From Salegentibacter maritimus (GTDB taxonomy: Bacteria > Bacteroidota > Bacteroidia > Flavobacteriales > Flavobacteriaceae): DNA of 64,000 nt. The stretch is taken from NCBI RefSeq assembly GCF_016236915.1, contig NZ_JAEHOK010000007.1, positions 112,798 to 176,797 on the forward strand, read 5' to 3'. The notes under the pieces were generated by a model. That model saw nothing but the letters and a program-made list of their open reading frames with translations. It had not been told where the DNA came from and did no database searches. The translations under genes and the position numbers were made by a program. Below, one piece after another: positions 24,660-33,966 of the stretch; within the stretch, counting starts at the first letter, position 1, and each line of letters begins with the position of its first letter.

Positions 24660-27631
24660 TGATTTATCTAAATTGCCATACCTGGTATTCGTTACGCTAC
24701 GGGACTTTTTCGGTAGAAAAGCTCTGTGAGTTGGGTTGTAAATTTAAAGTTGAAGCTATAGCCCTTACCGATATCAACAATACTTCAGCCTGCCTTAATT
24801 TTATAAAAATTGCTTCAGGATATGGCATAAAGCCAATATTGGGAATAGATTTTAGAAATGCAGCCCAACAACAATATATAGGCCTTGCCAAAAACAATGA
24901 AGGTTTCAGGCAGTTAAACGAGCATTTGTCGAAGCAACTTCATTCAAAAAAAGAGTTTAAACCTGAAGCCCCTAAACTGCCTGATTGTTTTATTATTTAT
25001 CCTTTCGAAAAAGTAGTGGCAAACAAAAAGACAAGTTTCAGAAATAATGAGTTTATAGGTATTTCTGTAGAAAGCCTGCGGAAGCTAAAATTCTCAAAAT
25101 ACCTGGAATATCAGGATAAACTTGTCTTACAACAAAGTGTGAGTTTTAGAAATAAGCAAGATTATAACGCGCATAGATTGTTGCGTGCCATAGATAATAA
25201 TATATTGCTTAGCCGGCTTCCCAAAAGCGAACAGGGTTCTTTTTCTCACCAAATGATGCCTTCGGAAGTTATCGCTTCAGAATTTGAAGATTTTCAGCAT
25301 ATTTTAGAGAACACACGAGAATTGGTGAATGCCTGCCGGGTAGATTTTAAATTCGGAAAAACCCAAAATCGAAATTTACGGGTTTCAGGAGAAAGCCTTG
25401 AAGCTGATGTGGCCAGACTAAGAGAATTATGTGATAAAAATTTACCAAAACGATATCCCGCTGCCAATGAAAAGGTCTTACAACGAATAGAAAAGGAGCT
25501 GAGTGCTATTATTAAATTAGGTTTTGTTTCTTATTTCTTAATTAATTATGACATTGTAGGTTACGCCCGGTCACAGAATTTTCCGTTTATAGGGCGGGGG
25601 AGTGGTGCCAATTCTATTATAGCCTACATTATTGGAATCACCAATGTAGATCCTATTGAGCTGGATCTTTATTTTGAACGCTTTATTAATGAAAACAGGA
25701 GTTCGCCGCCCGACTTTGATATAGATTTCTCCTGGAAAGACCGCAATGAAATTACCCGGTTTATCTTTAAGAAATATGAATTCACTGCTCTTATGGGAAC
25801 TTACGTGACCTTTAAGCGTAAGGCCGTAGCCCGGGAACTGGGGAAGGTTTTTGGTTTGCCTAAAGAAAATATCGATAAACTTTCGACAGGTTTTTTTAGT
25901 CTACGTGAGTTAGATGAATTAGAGAAATTGGTACTTCGCTATAGTACTTTAATTGAGGGTTTTCCTAATTACTTAAGTGTGCATTCCGGTGGAATTTTAA
26001 TCTTGAATGACAGTGTTTATAATTATGCCGCCACTTTTTTACCACCCAAAGGTTTTGAAACCATTCAGATAGATATGAATATCGCAGAAGAAGTGGGGAT
26101 TCATAAATTTGATATTCTTGCCCAACGCGGTCTCTCGAAGATTACTGATGCTATTGAAATTATAAAGGAGAATCAACCAAATGCTGAAATTGAGGATATT
26201 GAGAATGTTGATGTTTTTAAAGAAGATCCTGAAATTAATAGACTATTAAAAACCGGGGATTGTATGGGGGTTTTTTATGTTGAATCCCCTGCAATGCGTG
26301 GCTTACTTACCAAACTGCAAACCGACAATTATCTGAATCTGGTGGCTGCCAGTTCTATTATCAGGCCCGGGATTTCCAGTGGTGGTATGAAAGAAGAATA
26401 TATAAAACGGCATCGCGATCCTAAACGTAGAAAACAGGGACACCCCGTAATGTTGGAAATTATGGAAGATACTTATGGGATTATGGTCTACCAGGAAGAT
26501 GTGATGAAAGTAGCGCATAAATTCGCCGGACTTAGTTTTGAAGATGCCGATGTTTTGCGCCGGGGAATGAGCGGGAAGAAAACTTCTAAAGGCCAGATGC
26601 AGCGAATAGAAGCAAAATTTAGGAATAACTGCAAGCAAAAGGGCTACGATAAAAAAATTATTGATGAGGTTTGGGAACAAATCTCCTCCTTTGCCGGTTA
26701 TGCATTTCCCAAGGGACATTCGGCTTCTTATGCGGTAGAAAGCTACCAAAGTTTATATTTAAAAAAGTATTTTCCGCTGGAATTTATGGTGGCTGCACTT
26801 AATAATGGCGGTGGATTTTATGATGTAGAAACGTATATCCAGGAAATTAGAAAATGCGGTGGGAGAGTGCATCCCCCTTGTATCAATAAAAGCGATCACC
26901 CCAACAGTATTTTTGGAAAAGATATTTATTTAGGATTAGGCTATATCAAAGAGTTGGAGACTAAAACCGTACAGCAAATCCTGGAGAACCGTCAGTTTTT
27001 TGGTGTTTTTAAATCGTTTGATGATTTTATAGACCGGATTTCTATTTCTATAGAACAGCTTAGTATTTTGTTAAAAATAGATGCATTTAGGTTTACAAAA
27101 ACAGATAAGCATCATTTACTGTGGAAAGCTCATTTTAAGTTGAATGCTTCTAAACCAGTGACTAAACAAGAAAAGTTGTTTAATATTTCCCATCGGGATT
27201 TTGAGCTTCCGAAGTTTGAATATTCAGCATTAATAGAAGCTTTTGACCAGATGGAATTATTGGGTTTTCCGCTTTGTTCTCATTTTAAATTGCTTAAAAA
27301 CCCTATAGAAAAATCGGTAAGGGCAAAAGACTTAAAGCATTGTGTAGGTAAAGAAATATTGATTTATGGTGCGCTAATCACTGCTAAAAAAACCGGGACT
27401 TCTAACGGAAAATATATGTATTTCGGGACTTTTTTTGATATTGAGGGGAATGTTTTTGATACGGTTCAATTTCCGGCTACTGCAGAAAAATATCCATTGC
27501 GAAGCAAAGGAATTTATAAATGCTACGGCAGGGTAAATAACGACCTTGACTATATTTCTATTAGCATACAGTGGCTGCAACGACAGGACACCTTAACCGA
27601 TCCCAGGTTGGTGGGGTATCAGTTTTCTTAG
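24659..27631 (+). CDS. dnaE: Short DNA polymerase III alpha subunit (error-prone type)
   Basis: A C-family polymerase of 990 residues, shorter than replicative DnaE (about 1160) and close to the accessory DnaE2 class. The catalytic triad is intact: Asp354 and Asp356 in PDFDIDF, and Asp485 in KFDILAQRG. GRGSGANSIIAYIIGI is the conserved palm block. The N-terminal PHP domain has a changed first motif (NCH instead of HxH), so it probably lacks nuclease activity. A C-terminal OB domain (about 900-980) ends the protein. Coupled to dinB by a TAATG overlap, it probably serves damage tolerance rather than bulk replication; this is inference from length and context. Confidence 0.88.
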   Translation: MIYLNCHTWYSLRYGTFSVEKLCELGCKFKVEAIALTDINNTSACLNFIKIASGYGIKPILGIDFRNAAQQQYIGLAKNNEGFRQLNEHLSKQLHSKKEFKPEAPKLPDCFIIYPFEKVVANKKTSFRNNEFIGISVESLRKLKFSKYLEYQDKLVLQQSVSFRNKQDYNAHRLLRAIDNNILLSRLPKSEQGSFSHQMMPSEVIASEFEDFQHILENTRELVNACRVDFKFGKTQNRNLRVSGESLEADVARLRELCDKNLPKRYPAANEKVLQRIEKELSAIIKLGFVSYFLINYDIVGYARSQNFPFIGRGSGANSIIAYIIGITNVDPIELDLYFERFINENRSSPPDFDIDFSWKDRNEITRFIFKKYEFTALMGTYVTFKRKAVARELGKVFGLPKENIDKLSTGFFSLRELDELEKLVLRYSTLIEGFPNYLSVHSGGILILNDSVYNYAATFLPPKGFETIQIDMNIAEEVGIHKFDILAQRGLSKITDAIEIIKENQPNAEIEDIENVDVFKEDPEINRLLKTGDCMGVFYVESPAMRGLLTKLQTDNYLNLVAASSIIRPGISSGGMKEEYIKRHRDPKRRKQGHPVMLEIMEDTYGIMVYQEDVMKVAHKFAGLSFEDADVLRRGMSGKKTSKGQMQRIEAKFRNNCKQKGYDKKIIDEVWEQISSFAGYAFPKGHSASYAVESYQSLYLKKYFPLEFMVAALNNGGGFYDVETYIQEIRKCGGRVHPPCINKSDHPNSIFGKDIYLGLGYIKELETKTVQQILENRQFFGVFKSFDDFIDRISISIEQLSILLKIDAFRFTKTDKHHLLWKAHFKLNASKPVTKQEKLFNISHRDFELPKFEYSALIEAFDQMELLGFPLCSHFKLLKNPIEKSVRAKDLKHCVGKEILIYGALITAKKTGTSNGKYMYFGTFFDIEGNVFDTVQFPATAEKYPLRSKGIYKCYGRVNNDLDYISISIQWLQRQDTLTDPRLVGYQFS

Positions 27632-27833
27632 AGATTAACCTAAACGTCATCCTGAAATAAGTTCAGGTTGACAAATACCACCTCATGCTTTTCAGAAAGC
27701 TTTCGGGACAGGATGACTAGAATTACGTCATGCCGAATTTATTTCAGCATCTAATATGAATAGAAAGTTTAAGAACTTCCTTTTAATGTAGACCCCGAAA
27801 TAAATTCGGGGTGACGTAAAAAACCAAAAACCT
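27632..27833. repeat. Intergenic repeat cluster with hairpins (includes family B copy 2)
   Basis: Several related repeats: CGTCATCCTGAAATAAGTTC (27647 on), ATGCCGAATTTATTTCAGC (27730-27748, also near 6361), and a hairpin CCCCGAA/TTCGGGG within 27792-27811 ending in GTGACG. These are short flavobacterial-style intergenic repeats; the last hairpin may serve as terminator for dnaE or purC. No gene was seen. Confidence 0.55.
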
Positions 27834-27933
27834 TTATTGGCACCGCCAAAGGGTGTAATGCCCCGAGGCTTGCCTCGAAATTAAAAATTTGTTTCCAACG
27901 AATGCCTCGTGGGCTTGCCACGAGGTAGTTTAC
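27834..27933 (+). repeat. Dispersed two-hairpin element, copy 5 (reference copy)
   Basis: An exactly 100-bp element: TTATTGGCACCGCCAAAGG at the left, hairpin CGAGGCTTGCCTCG, AT-rich core with TTTGTTTCCAACGAATG, second hairpin CCTCGTGG/CCACGAGG, and the end TAGTTTAC. The purC stop codon (TTA at 27930-27932, minus strand) lies inside the terminal AGTTTAC. Confidence 0.85.
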
Positions 27934-28877
27934 TTCAAATACTCCAGAACATTATCTTTAATACGCGTTTCAATATTACTGATGTCGCTTTTTACAAAAG
28001 CTTCCCCGGTAATTTTTTCATAGAGCTCTATATAACGTTCAGAAACAGACTCGATATACTCATCGCTCATCTCCGGAAGAACCTGGCCTTCCTTTCCCTG
28101 GAAGTTATTTTCTATAAGCCATTGTCTTACAAACTCTTTAGATAATTGTTTTTGTGGTTCATTTTTATCCTGGCGTTCTTTATAGCCATCGGCATAAAAA
28201 TAGCGGGAAGAATCCGGGGTATGAATTTCATCTATTAGTACAATTTTTCCCTCAGCATTTTTTCCGAATTCATATTTGGTGTCCACCAATATCAATCCTC
28301 TTTTGGCAGCGATTTCGCTTCCACGTTTAAAAAGGTTTAAGGTGTATTCTTCTAAAATTTTATAATCTTCGGGAGAAACAATTCCCTGTTTTAAAATTTC
28401 TTCTTTCGAAATATCTTCATCGTGATCGCCCTGTTCGGCTTTGGTGGCGGGCGTAATTATTGGCTCGGGGAATTTATCGTTTTCCTTCATTCCGTTAGGC
28501 ATTTCTACCCCGCAAAGCATACGTTTTCCTGCTTTATACTCTCTGGCAGCATGGCCGGCCAGGTAGCCGCGAATAACCATCTCAACTTTAAAAGGTTCAC
28601 AAGCCTGCCCAATAGCCACGTTAGGGTCTGGGGTTGCTTCCAGCCAATTAGGTACAAGGTCTTGTGTTGCCTGCATCATTTTTGTGGCAATTTGGTTAAG
28701 GATTTGGCCTTTGTATGGGATGCCCTTTGGCATCACTACATCAAAAGCCGAAAGCCTATCTGTAGCTACAATTACGAGCTTGTTATCTTTTAAGGTGTAA
28801 ACATCCCTTACTTTACCTTTGTAAACATCGGTTTGCCCCGGAAAATTAAAATCGGTTTTTATAATGGTGTTATTCAT
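27930..28877 (-). CDS. purC: SAICAR synthase
   Basis: Phosphoribosylaminoimidazole-succinocarboxamide synthase (315 residues) joins aspartate to CAIR with ATP in purine synthesis, in the cytoplasm. Family blocks are [11 protein letters not shown] near residue 19, [12 protein letters not shown] near 40, [17 protein letters not shown] sequence at 105, [12 protein letters not shown] near 205, and [13 protein letters not shown]. The length fits the longer eukaryote/Bacteroidota form rather than the 237-residue E. coli form. It stands alone, 54 bp from the phoH stop on the same strand. Its TAA stop is part of a dispersed repeat. Confidence 0.95.
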   Translation of the reverse strand: MNNTIIKTDFNFPGQTDVYKGKVRDVYTLKDNKLVIVATDRLSAFDVVMPKGIPYKGQILNQIATKMMQATQDLVPNWLEATPDPNVAIGQACEPFKVEMVIRGYLAGHAAREYKAGKRMLCGVEMPNGMKENDKFPEPIITPATKAEQGDHDEDISKEEILKQGIVSPEDYKILEEYTLNLFKRGSEIAAKRGLILVDTKYEFGKNAEGKIVLIDEIHTPDSSRYFYADGYKERQDKNEPQKQLSKEFVRQWLIENNFQGKEGQVLPEMSDEYIESVSERYIELYEKITGEAFVKSDISNIETRIKDNVLEYLK

Positions 28878-28931
28878 TAGAATTTATTCTGAATTTTTGG
28901 AATTGAATTAAATATAAATTGAAGCATTACT

Positions 28932-29885
28932 TTAATCGGTATGTTCAATTTCTTTGTAAGCAGAGATGATTTTTTTAACCAGTTTATGGCGAATTACATC
29001 TTTATCGTCCAGGTAGATCATTCCTACTCCTTTAACTTCTTTAAGTACAAGAAGAGCTTCTTTTAGACCTGAAATTACCCTGCGTGGCAAATCTATTTGT
29101 CCCGGGTCTCCGGTAATCATAAACTTGGCGCTTTTCCCCATACGGGTAAGAAACATTTTCATTTGCGCGTGGGTGGTATTTTGGGCTTCATCTAAAATAA
29201 CAAAAGCATTATCCAGGGTGCGGCCACGCATAAAGGCGAGCGGTGCAATTTGAATGATGCCTTTTTCTATAAATGAATCTAGTTTTTCATGCGGAATCAT
29301 ATCCCGAAGGGCATCGTATAAGGGCTGCATATACGGATCTAATTTTTCTTTAAGATCTCCGGGAAGAAAACCCAGGTTCTCACCGGCCTCTACGGCGGGA
29401 CGGGTTAGGATAATTCTTTTTACCTGTTTTTCTTTTAAAGCTTTCACGGCAAGTGCCACCCCGGTGTAGGTTTTCCCGGTACCGGCCGGGCCAATGGCAA
29501 AGACCATATCGTTTTTACGCATTAGTTCTACCAACTTTCTCTGGTTGGCAGTTTGTGCTTTTACCAATCGGCCGCCAACTCCATGAACCAAAACTTCACC
29601 ACTTTCTTCTGAAGTTTGATAATCTGAACTTTTCTCACTGGTAAGCACTCTTTCAATTACATTTTCATCCAGTTTATTATACTTTCCAAAATGATCCATA
29701 AGCATCGTAATGCGTTCATCAAATTCTTCCAGCATTTCTTCGTCCCCAAAAACTTTAATCCTATTTCCCCGTGCTACAATTTTTAATTTTGGAAAATATT
29801 TTTTTAAAAGTTCTATATGTTCATTTCCCTGCCCAAAAAATTCGCGGGGGTTAATCTCTGAAAGTTCAATCACAATTTCGTTCAA
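28932..29885 (-). CDS. phoH: PhoH family ATPase
   Basis: A cytoplasmic PhoH/YbeZ-type P-loop protein of 317 residues, associated with RNA metabolism and ribosome maturation. Walker A is GPAGTGKT (132-139), Walker B is FVILDEAQN, and LTRPAVEAGENLGFLPGD is the family signature. An N-terminal KH-like region precedes the ATPase core. The start is a TTG at 29885; no in-frame ATG lies at a suitable position. It is divergent from the DUF62 gene. Its usual partner YbeY is not beside it. Confidence 0.92.
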   Translation of the reverse strand: MNEIVIELSEINPREFFGQGNEHIELLKKYFPKLKIVARGNRIKVFGDEEMLEEFDERITMLMDHFGKYNKLDENVIERVLTSEKSSDYQTSEESGEVLVHGVGGRLVKAQTANQRKLVELMRKNDMVFAIGPAGTGKTYTGVALAVKALKEKQVKRIILTRPAVEAGENLGFLPGDLKEKLDPYMQPLYDALRDMIPHEKLDSFIEKGIIQIAPLAFMRGRTLDNAFVILDEAQNTTHAQMKMFLTRMGKSAKFMITGDPGQIDLPRRVISGLKEALLVLKEVKGVGMIYLDDKDVIRHKLVKKIISAYKEIEHTD

Positions 29886-30011
29886 AAGCTTATGGTTTTA
29901 GTTGAAAAGAGATGTTCAAAACATTTTTATTTATACTGGCTCTTTATTTGTTGCTACTAAGTTTTAATGCTAATTTTGACTACCTAATTTTAAGTTTATT
30001 CTCATTGATTT

Positions 30012-30043
30012 TTTGAATGAAAATTTAATTAAAATTATCTTTG
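30012..30043 (+). promoter_or_regulatory. Bacteroidota-type promoter for the DUF62 gene
   Basis: TTTG (30012-30015), 20-bp spacer, TATCTTTG (30036-30043): an exact match to the -33/-7 pattern TTTG and TAnnTTTG. The leader would be about 55 nt. Confidence 0.75.
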
Positions 30044-30105
30044 CTTACTATACAAACTTACATAAAATAAGCGCTTACAAGCTAAAAAAATATTAACAAT
30101 TACCT

Positions 30106-30945
30106 ATGGCAATTATTACTTTAACTACCGATTTTGGAGAGAAAGATTACTTTGTGGGCGCGGTTAAAGGAGCTATTTATAATGAGTTGCCCGATGTGAG
30201 GATTGTTGATATTTCACATTCGGTTTCGCCATTTCATATTAGCGAGGCTGCCTATATTATTAAAAACGCCTACAATAGTTTTCCAAAAGGTAGTATTCAT
30301 ATTATTGGGATAGACTCAGAATTTACTCCAGAGAATAAGCATTTGGCGGTATTGTTGGACGATCATTATTTTATTTGTGCCAATAATGGAATTTTATCTT
30401 TATTGGCATCAGAAATTAAGCCGGCAAAAATTGTTGAAATCAACATTCATGGGGCTATTCAAACAAATTTCCCGGTTTTAGATGTCTTTGTGAGAGTGGC
30501 CTGCCATTTGGCCCGTGGTGGAACGTTGGAAGTAATTGGCAAGAATATTAATGATATAAAATATTTAAAGCAGTTTGAACCCATTATAAATTCAGAAAGA
30601 AACCAAATTGTTGGTCACGTTTTATATATTGATAACTATGGAAACGTGGTAACCAATATTAATCGTAAGCTTTTTGAAAGCGTTGGAAAAGGAAGAAAGT
30701 ACCTAATAAGTGCGAGAATGGTTACCTTTCCAAAAATATATGAAACCTATTCAGACTGGATAAACTTTGAAGTTGAAAAGGAAAAAAGGGGAGAAGAAGA
30801 TGGTAAAAAACTTGCACTCTTTAATTCGGCCGGTTATATAGAATTGGCTATTTATAAAAGTAATCCCTCTACGGTAGGTAGTGCATCTACACTTTTTGGG
30901 TTGCAACACCGGGATACGGTAACCATTAATTTTGAAGAGAAATGA
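30106..30945 (+). CDS. SAM hydroxide adenosyltransferase family (DUF62)
   Basis: A cytoplasmic protein of 279 residues from the family that splits S-adenosylmethionine using water or hydroxide, giving adenosine and methionine; halogenating relatives use chloride or fluoride. The N-terminal TTDFGEKDYFVGAVKGAI motif and the Asp-Asn block YIDNYGNVVTNI near residue 170 are typical. The usual PGVG turn after the second strand reads GIDSEF here. No halogenase-type loop is evident. It overlaps the next gene by 4 bp (ATGA). The exact physiological role of this family is uncertain. Confidence 0.85.
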   Translation: MAIITLTTDFGEKDYFVGAVKGAIYNELPDVRIVDISHSVSPFHISEAAYIIKNAYNSFPKGSIHIIGIDSEFTPENKHLAVLLDDHYFICANNGILSLLASEIKPAKIVEINIHGAIQTNFPVLDVFVRVACHLARGGTLEVIGKNINDIKYLKQFEPIINSERNQIVGHVLYIDNYGNVVTNINRKLFESVGKGRKYLISARMVTFPKIYETYSDWINFEVEKEKRGEEDGKKLALFNSAGYIELAIYKSNPSTVGSASTLFGLQHRDTVTINFEEK

Positions 30946-31235
30946 TACACAGAATAGTGAAAATGGAGTTCGATCCTTCAAAATTACAGGAATTTCTGAC
31001 TAATTTTGAAGAGAATAAGTCTAAAATAAGAGCATTTGAAGGCTGTAAGAAATTAGAACTATTACAAGATAAACACAATACAAATATCTTTTTTACGTAT
31101 AGTTATTGGGTAGATGAGCCTTCTTTAGAACATTACCGAAATTCAGAATTATTTAAAGGCGTTTGGGCAAAAACTAAAGTGCTTTTTAATGCAAAACCGG
31201 TGGCCTGGAGTACGGTGGTGATGAGTAGTGAGTAA
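30942..31235 (+). CDS. Antibiotic-biosynthesis monooxygenase (ABM) fold protein
   Basis: A 97-residue dimeric ferredoxin-like protein of the ABM family. It shows the typical first strand IVKMEFDPSKLQEFL, an EGCKKLELLQD block, FFTYSYWVDEPSLEHYRNSE with the aromatic/His pocket, and a final strand WSTVVM. Such proteins range from quinol monooxygenases to proteins of unknown role, so an enzymatic activity cannot be given. It is translationally coupled to the DUF62 gene by an ATGA overlap, a pairing that suggests shared expression. Confidence 0.8.
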   Translation: MIHRIVKMEFDPSKLQEFLTNFEENKSKIRAFEGCKKLELLQDKHNTNIFFTYSYWVDEPSLEHYRNSELFKGVWAKTKVLFNAKPVAWSTVVMSSE

Positions 31236-31270
31236 TAAGTATTTAGAAAAAAATAAAACAAAAATCTAGC

Positions 31271-31304
31271 TAATGCCTTGTGAGTCTGCCCCGAGGCATT
31301 TTAC
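31271..31304 (+). repeat. Dispersed element, copy 6 (short form)
   Basis: TAATGCCTTGTGAGTCTGCC followed by CCGAGGCATTTTAC, matching the second hairpin and the end of the 100-bp element. It lies upstream of gldF. Confidence 0.55.
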
Positions 31305-31355
31305 TGGGACATCCAAAAAGCAAAATAACCCATAACCGACAACCGACAACCGATA

Positions 31356-32093
31356 ATGCTGGCCATACTACATAAGGAAATAAATTCTTTTTTTTCATCT
31401 CCCACAGGTTACCTGGTAATAGGGATCTTTTTAGTAGTATGTAGTTTGTTCTTATTTGTTTTTACGGGCGATTATAATATTCTGGATAATGGCTTTGCCG
31501 ATGTAAAACCTTTTTTTGACCTTGCCCCCTGGATCTTTATTTTTCTTATCCCGGCCATAAGCATGAAAAGCTTTTCTGAAGAAAAACGCCAGGGTACTAT
31601 GGAGCTGCTTCTAACCCGGCCTATTGGTTTCACACAGCTTATATTAGGGAAATATTTTGGGGCTTTAATATTAGTTATTTTAGCAATTTTACCCAGTATT
31701 TTATATGTAATTACCATTCATCAATTAGGTAAACCGGTAGGGAATTTTGACTTTGGGGCCACGCTTGGTTCTTATCTGGGGTTAATTTTTCTTGGCGGCT
31801 GTTATACCGCCATTGGGATTTTTGCTTCTTCGCTTTCCCAAAACCAGATCATTGCATTTATTATCTCGGTTTTCTTATGCTTTCTAAGTTATTTTGCCTT
31901 TGAAGGGCTGGGTAACTTAGATCTATTTGGTAGTACCAGCTATGGTGCAGAATATCTGGGTATAAGTTTTCACTACCAAAGTATAAGTAGGGGAGTAATA
32001 GACACCAGGGACGTGATCTATTTTTTAAGTTTTATAGTTTTCTTTTTAAAACTTACGCATTTAAGATTAATTGCAATTCAGAATAAATCTTAG
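31356..32093 (+). CDS. gldF: Gliding motility ABC permease GldF
   Basis: A 245-residue ABC-2 type permease with six hydrophobic helices. The N-terminus MLAILHKEINSFFSSPTGYL and the KSFSEEKRQGTMELLLTRPI block near residues 70-90 are typical of GldF. With GldA (ATPase) and GldG it forms a transporter needed for gliding in Flavobacterium johnsoniae, although some gliding relatives lack it. gldG starts 3 bp after its stop. gldA is not in the window. Presence of the pair supports a Bacteroidota host but does not prove motility. Confidence 0.92.
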   Translation: MLAILHKEINSFFSSPTGYLVIGIFLVVCSLFLFVFTGDYNILDNGFADVKPFFDLAPWIFIFLIPAISMKSFSEEKRQGTMELLLTRPIGFTQLILGKYFGALILVILAILPSILYVITIHQLGKPVGNFDFGATLGSYLGLIFLGGCYTAIGIFASSLSQNQIIAFIISVFLCFLSYFAFEGLGNLDLFGSTSYGAEYLGISFHYQSISRGVIDTRDVIYFLSFIVFFLKLTHLRLIAIQNKS

Positions 32094-32096
32094 GCT

Positions 32097-33767
32097 GTGA
32101 AAAACTATACTATTTATAAAACCTTATTTCTGTGGCTTATTGGCATTGTGGCCATAAATTTTATTGCTGCCAACTTTTTTGAACGTATAGATTTAACTCA
32201 AGACCAGCGATACACACTTTCTCCGGCAGCGATGGAAATTGTTTCAGATGCCGATTCTCCTGTTGTTATAGAAGTTTTCCTGGAAGGGAATTTCCCCTCA
32301 GAATTTAGGCGACTTCGGAATGAAACCAGGCAAATGCTGGAAGAGTTTTCGGCTTACAATTCAAATATTAAATTCACTTTCACCAATCCTTTAGAAGAAA
32401 GCAACGATGCCGAAGCTGTTGCCCAGAAATTTTACCAGCAGGGAATGGCGCCGGCAAGAGTGAGCGTTCAGGAAAATGGTAAAAGCTCTGAAGCTCTGGT
32501 TTTTCCCTGGGCGGTGGCCAGGATGGGAGATCAAAAAGTGCAAATTCCATTATTAAAAAATAAACTGGGTGCTACAGAGGAAGAGCGTGTATCCAGCTCG
32601 GTACAACAACTGGAATATGCCTTCGCTAATGCGCTTAACAAATTGGTATATCCGCGTAAAAAGAAAATAGCGGTAATGCGAGGCAATGGGGAATTACCAG
32701 ATGCCCAAATAGCAAGCTTTATAAAAATCTTGCAAGAATATTATTTTATGGCGCCGTTTACTTTAGATTCGGTGGCGATAAACCCTCAAAAAACACTGCA
32801 ACAATTAAGCGAATTCGATTTAATTATTGAAGCAAAACCTACCCAGGCTTTTACCGAGAAAGAAAAATATGTGTTAGATCAATATATGATGCAGGGAGGG
32901 AAGTCCCTTTGGTTAACTGAAGCCGTTGCTATGGAAACCGATAGCTTGTTAAACCCTTCGGGCAGGGCATTTGCCTTACCGCGCGACCTTAATTTAGGCG
33001 ATTTTTTCTTTTCTTACGGCATTAGGATAAACCCTGTTTTGATCAACGATATTTATTCGGCACCAATTATTTTGGCTTCGGGGCAGGGAAACAATACACG
33101 GTTTAATCCGTACCCATGGTTTTACAGTCCGTTAACCACTTCGCCAAACAACCACCCAATTATCAATAATATTGAAGCGGTTAAATTTGAATATGCCAAT
33201 CAAATTGATACGCTCCAAAATACTCTTGAAAAAACGGTTTTACTAAGCAGTTCTCCCCAAACCAAAGTAGAGGGTACACCTCGTGAAATTAGTCTTGATA
33301 TGGTGAGTAGGGAGCCTAATCTAGCTGCCTATAAAGATGGTGAGCAGCCATTGGCGGTTTTACTGGAAGGTAATTTTACTTCGGTTTATAAAAACAGGAT
33401 TAAACCTTTTGAAATTGAAAACCCTTTGCAGGAAAGTAAAGGCACAAAAATGCTGGTGATATCAGACGGTGATGTTATTAAAAACCAGGTTCAGCGTGGT
33501 AAACCCCTGGAGCTTGGTTTTGAGCCTTATACGGGAAACACCTATGGCAATAAAGAATTTTTGCTGAATGCCGTTAATTATATGCTTGATGATAATGGGC
33601 TTATAGATATACGAAGTAAAGAAATAAGTATTGCCTTTCTGGACGATCAAAAAACTTTAGCAGAACGCGAAAAGTGGCAGGTAATCAATATTGTTCTTCC
33701 CTTAATTGTTTTGGGGCTATTCGCCTTTGGCTTTAATTACTTCCGAAAAAAGAAATATCTGAAATAG
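32097..33767 (+). CDS. gldG: Gliding motility ABC transporter component GldG
   Basis: A 556-residue membrane protein. It has an N-terminal helix (TLFLWLIGIVAINFIAANFF), then a large extracytoplasmic domain of the GldG/ABC-associated type beginning with DLTQDQRYTLSPAA. The FFSYGIRINPVLINDIYSAP block lies near residue 304. A final helix (INIVLPLIVLGLFAFGFNYF) is followed by a basic tail. The start is GTG at 32097, 3 bp after gldF. It works with GldF and GldA in the gliding-related exporter. Length and domain order are normal. Confidence 0.92.
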   Translation: MKNYTIYKTLFLWLIGIVAINFIAANFFERIDLTQDQRYTLSPAAMEIVSDADSPVVIEVFLEGNFPSEFRRLRNETRQMLEEFSAYNSNIKFTFTNPLEESNDAEAVAQKFYQQGMAPARVSVQENGKSSEALVFPWAVARMGDQKVQIPLLKNKLGATEEERVSSSVQQLEYAFANALNKLVYPRKKKIAVMRGNGELPDAQIASFIKILQEYYFMAPFTLDSVAINPQKTLQQLSEFDLIIEAKPTQAFTEKEKYVLDQYMMQGGKSLWLTEAVAMETDSLLNPSGRAFALPRDLNLGDFFFSYGIRINPVLINDIYSAPIILASGQGNNTRFNPYPWFYSPLTTSPNNHPIINNIEAVKFEYANQIDTLQNTLEKTVLLSSSPQTKVEGTPREISLDMVSREPNLAAYKDGEQPLAVLLEGNFTSVYKNRIKPFEIENPLQESKGTKMLVISDGDVIKNQVQRGKPLELGFEPYTGNTYGNKEFLLNAVNYMLDDNGLIDIRSKEISIAFLDDQKTLAEREKWQVINIVLPLIVLGLFAFGFNYFRKKKYLK

Positions 33768-33930
33768 CATTTCTGTACTTTACATTTATAGAAACGAAAT
33801 CGACATATTAACAATTTCAAACCTATTATTTGGTTTAAGTGTTTGTTTTCTAATGTTTTGTATAATATTTTGTTGTTTTTGATGTTAATAAAAACTCCCC
33901 GTCGCAAGCTTAACTTTTAATCAATTAAAA

Positions 33931-33938
33931 TATATTTG
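33931..33938 (+). promoter_or_regulatory. -7 element for dnaN
   Basis: TATATTTG matches TAnnTTTG exactly and lies 28 bp before the dnaN ATG. No clear -33 TTG was seen at the right distance. Confidence 0.5.
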
Positions 33939-33966
33939 TATTGATTTCTAATTAATCACAAAGCCG

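Noticed and set aside
30106..30945. SAM-dependent fluorinase or chlorinase
   Set aside because: Although the family fits, no halogenase-type loop or biosynthetic neighbours are visible; the hydroxide adenosyltransferase group is the plain reading.
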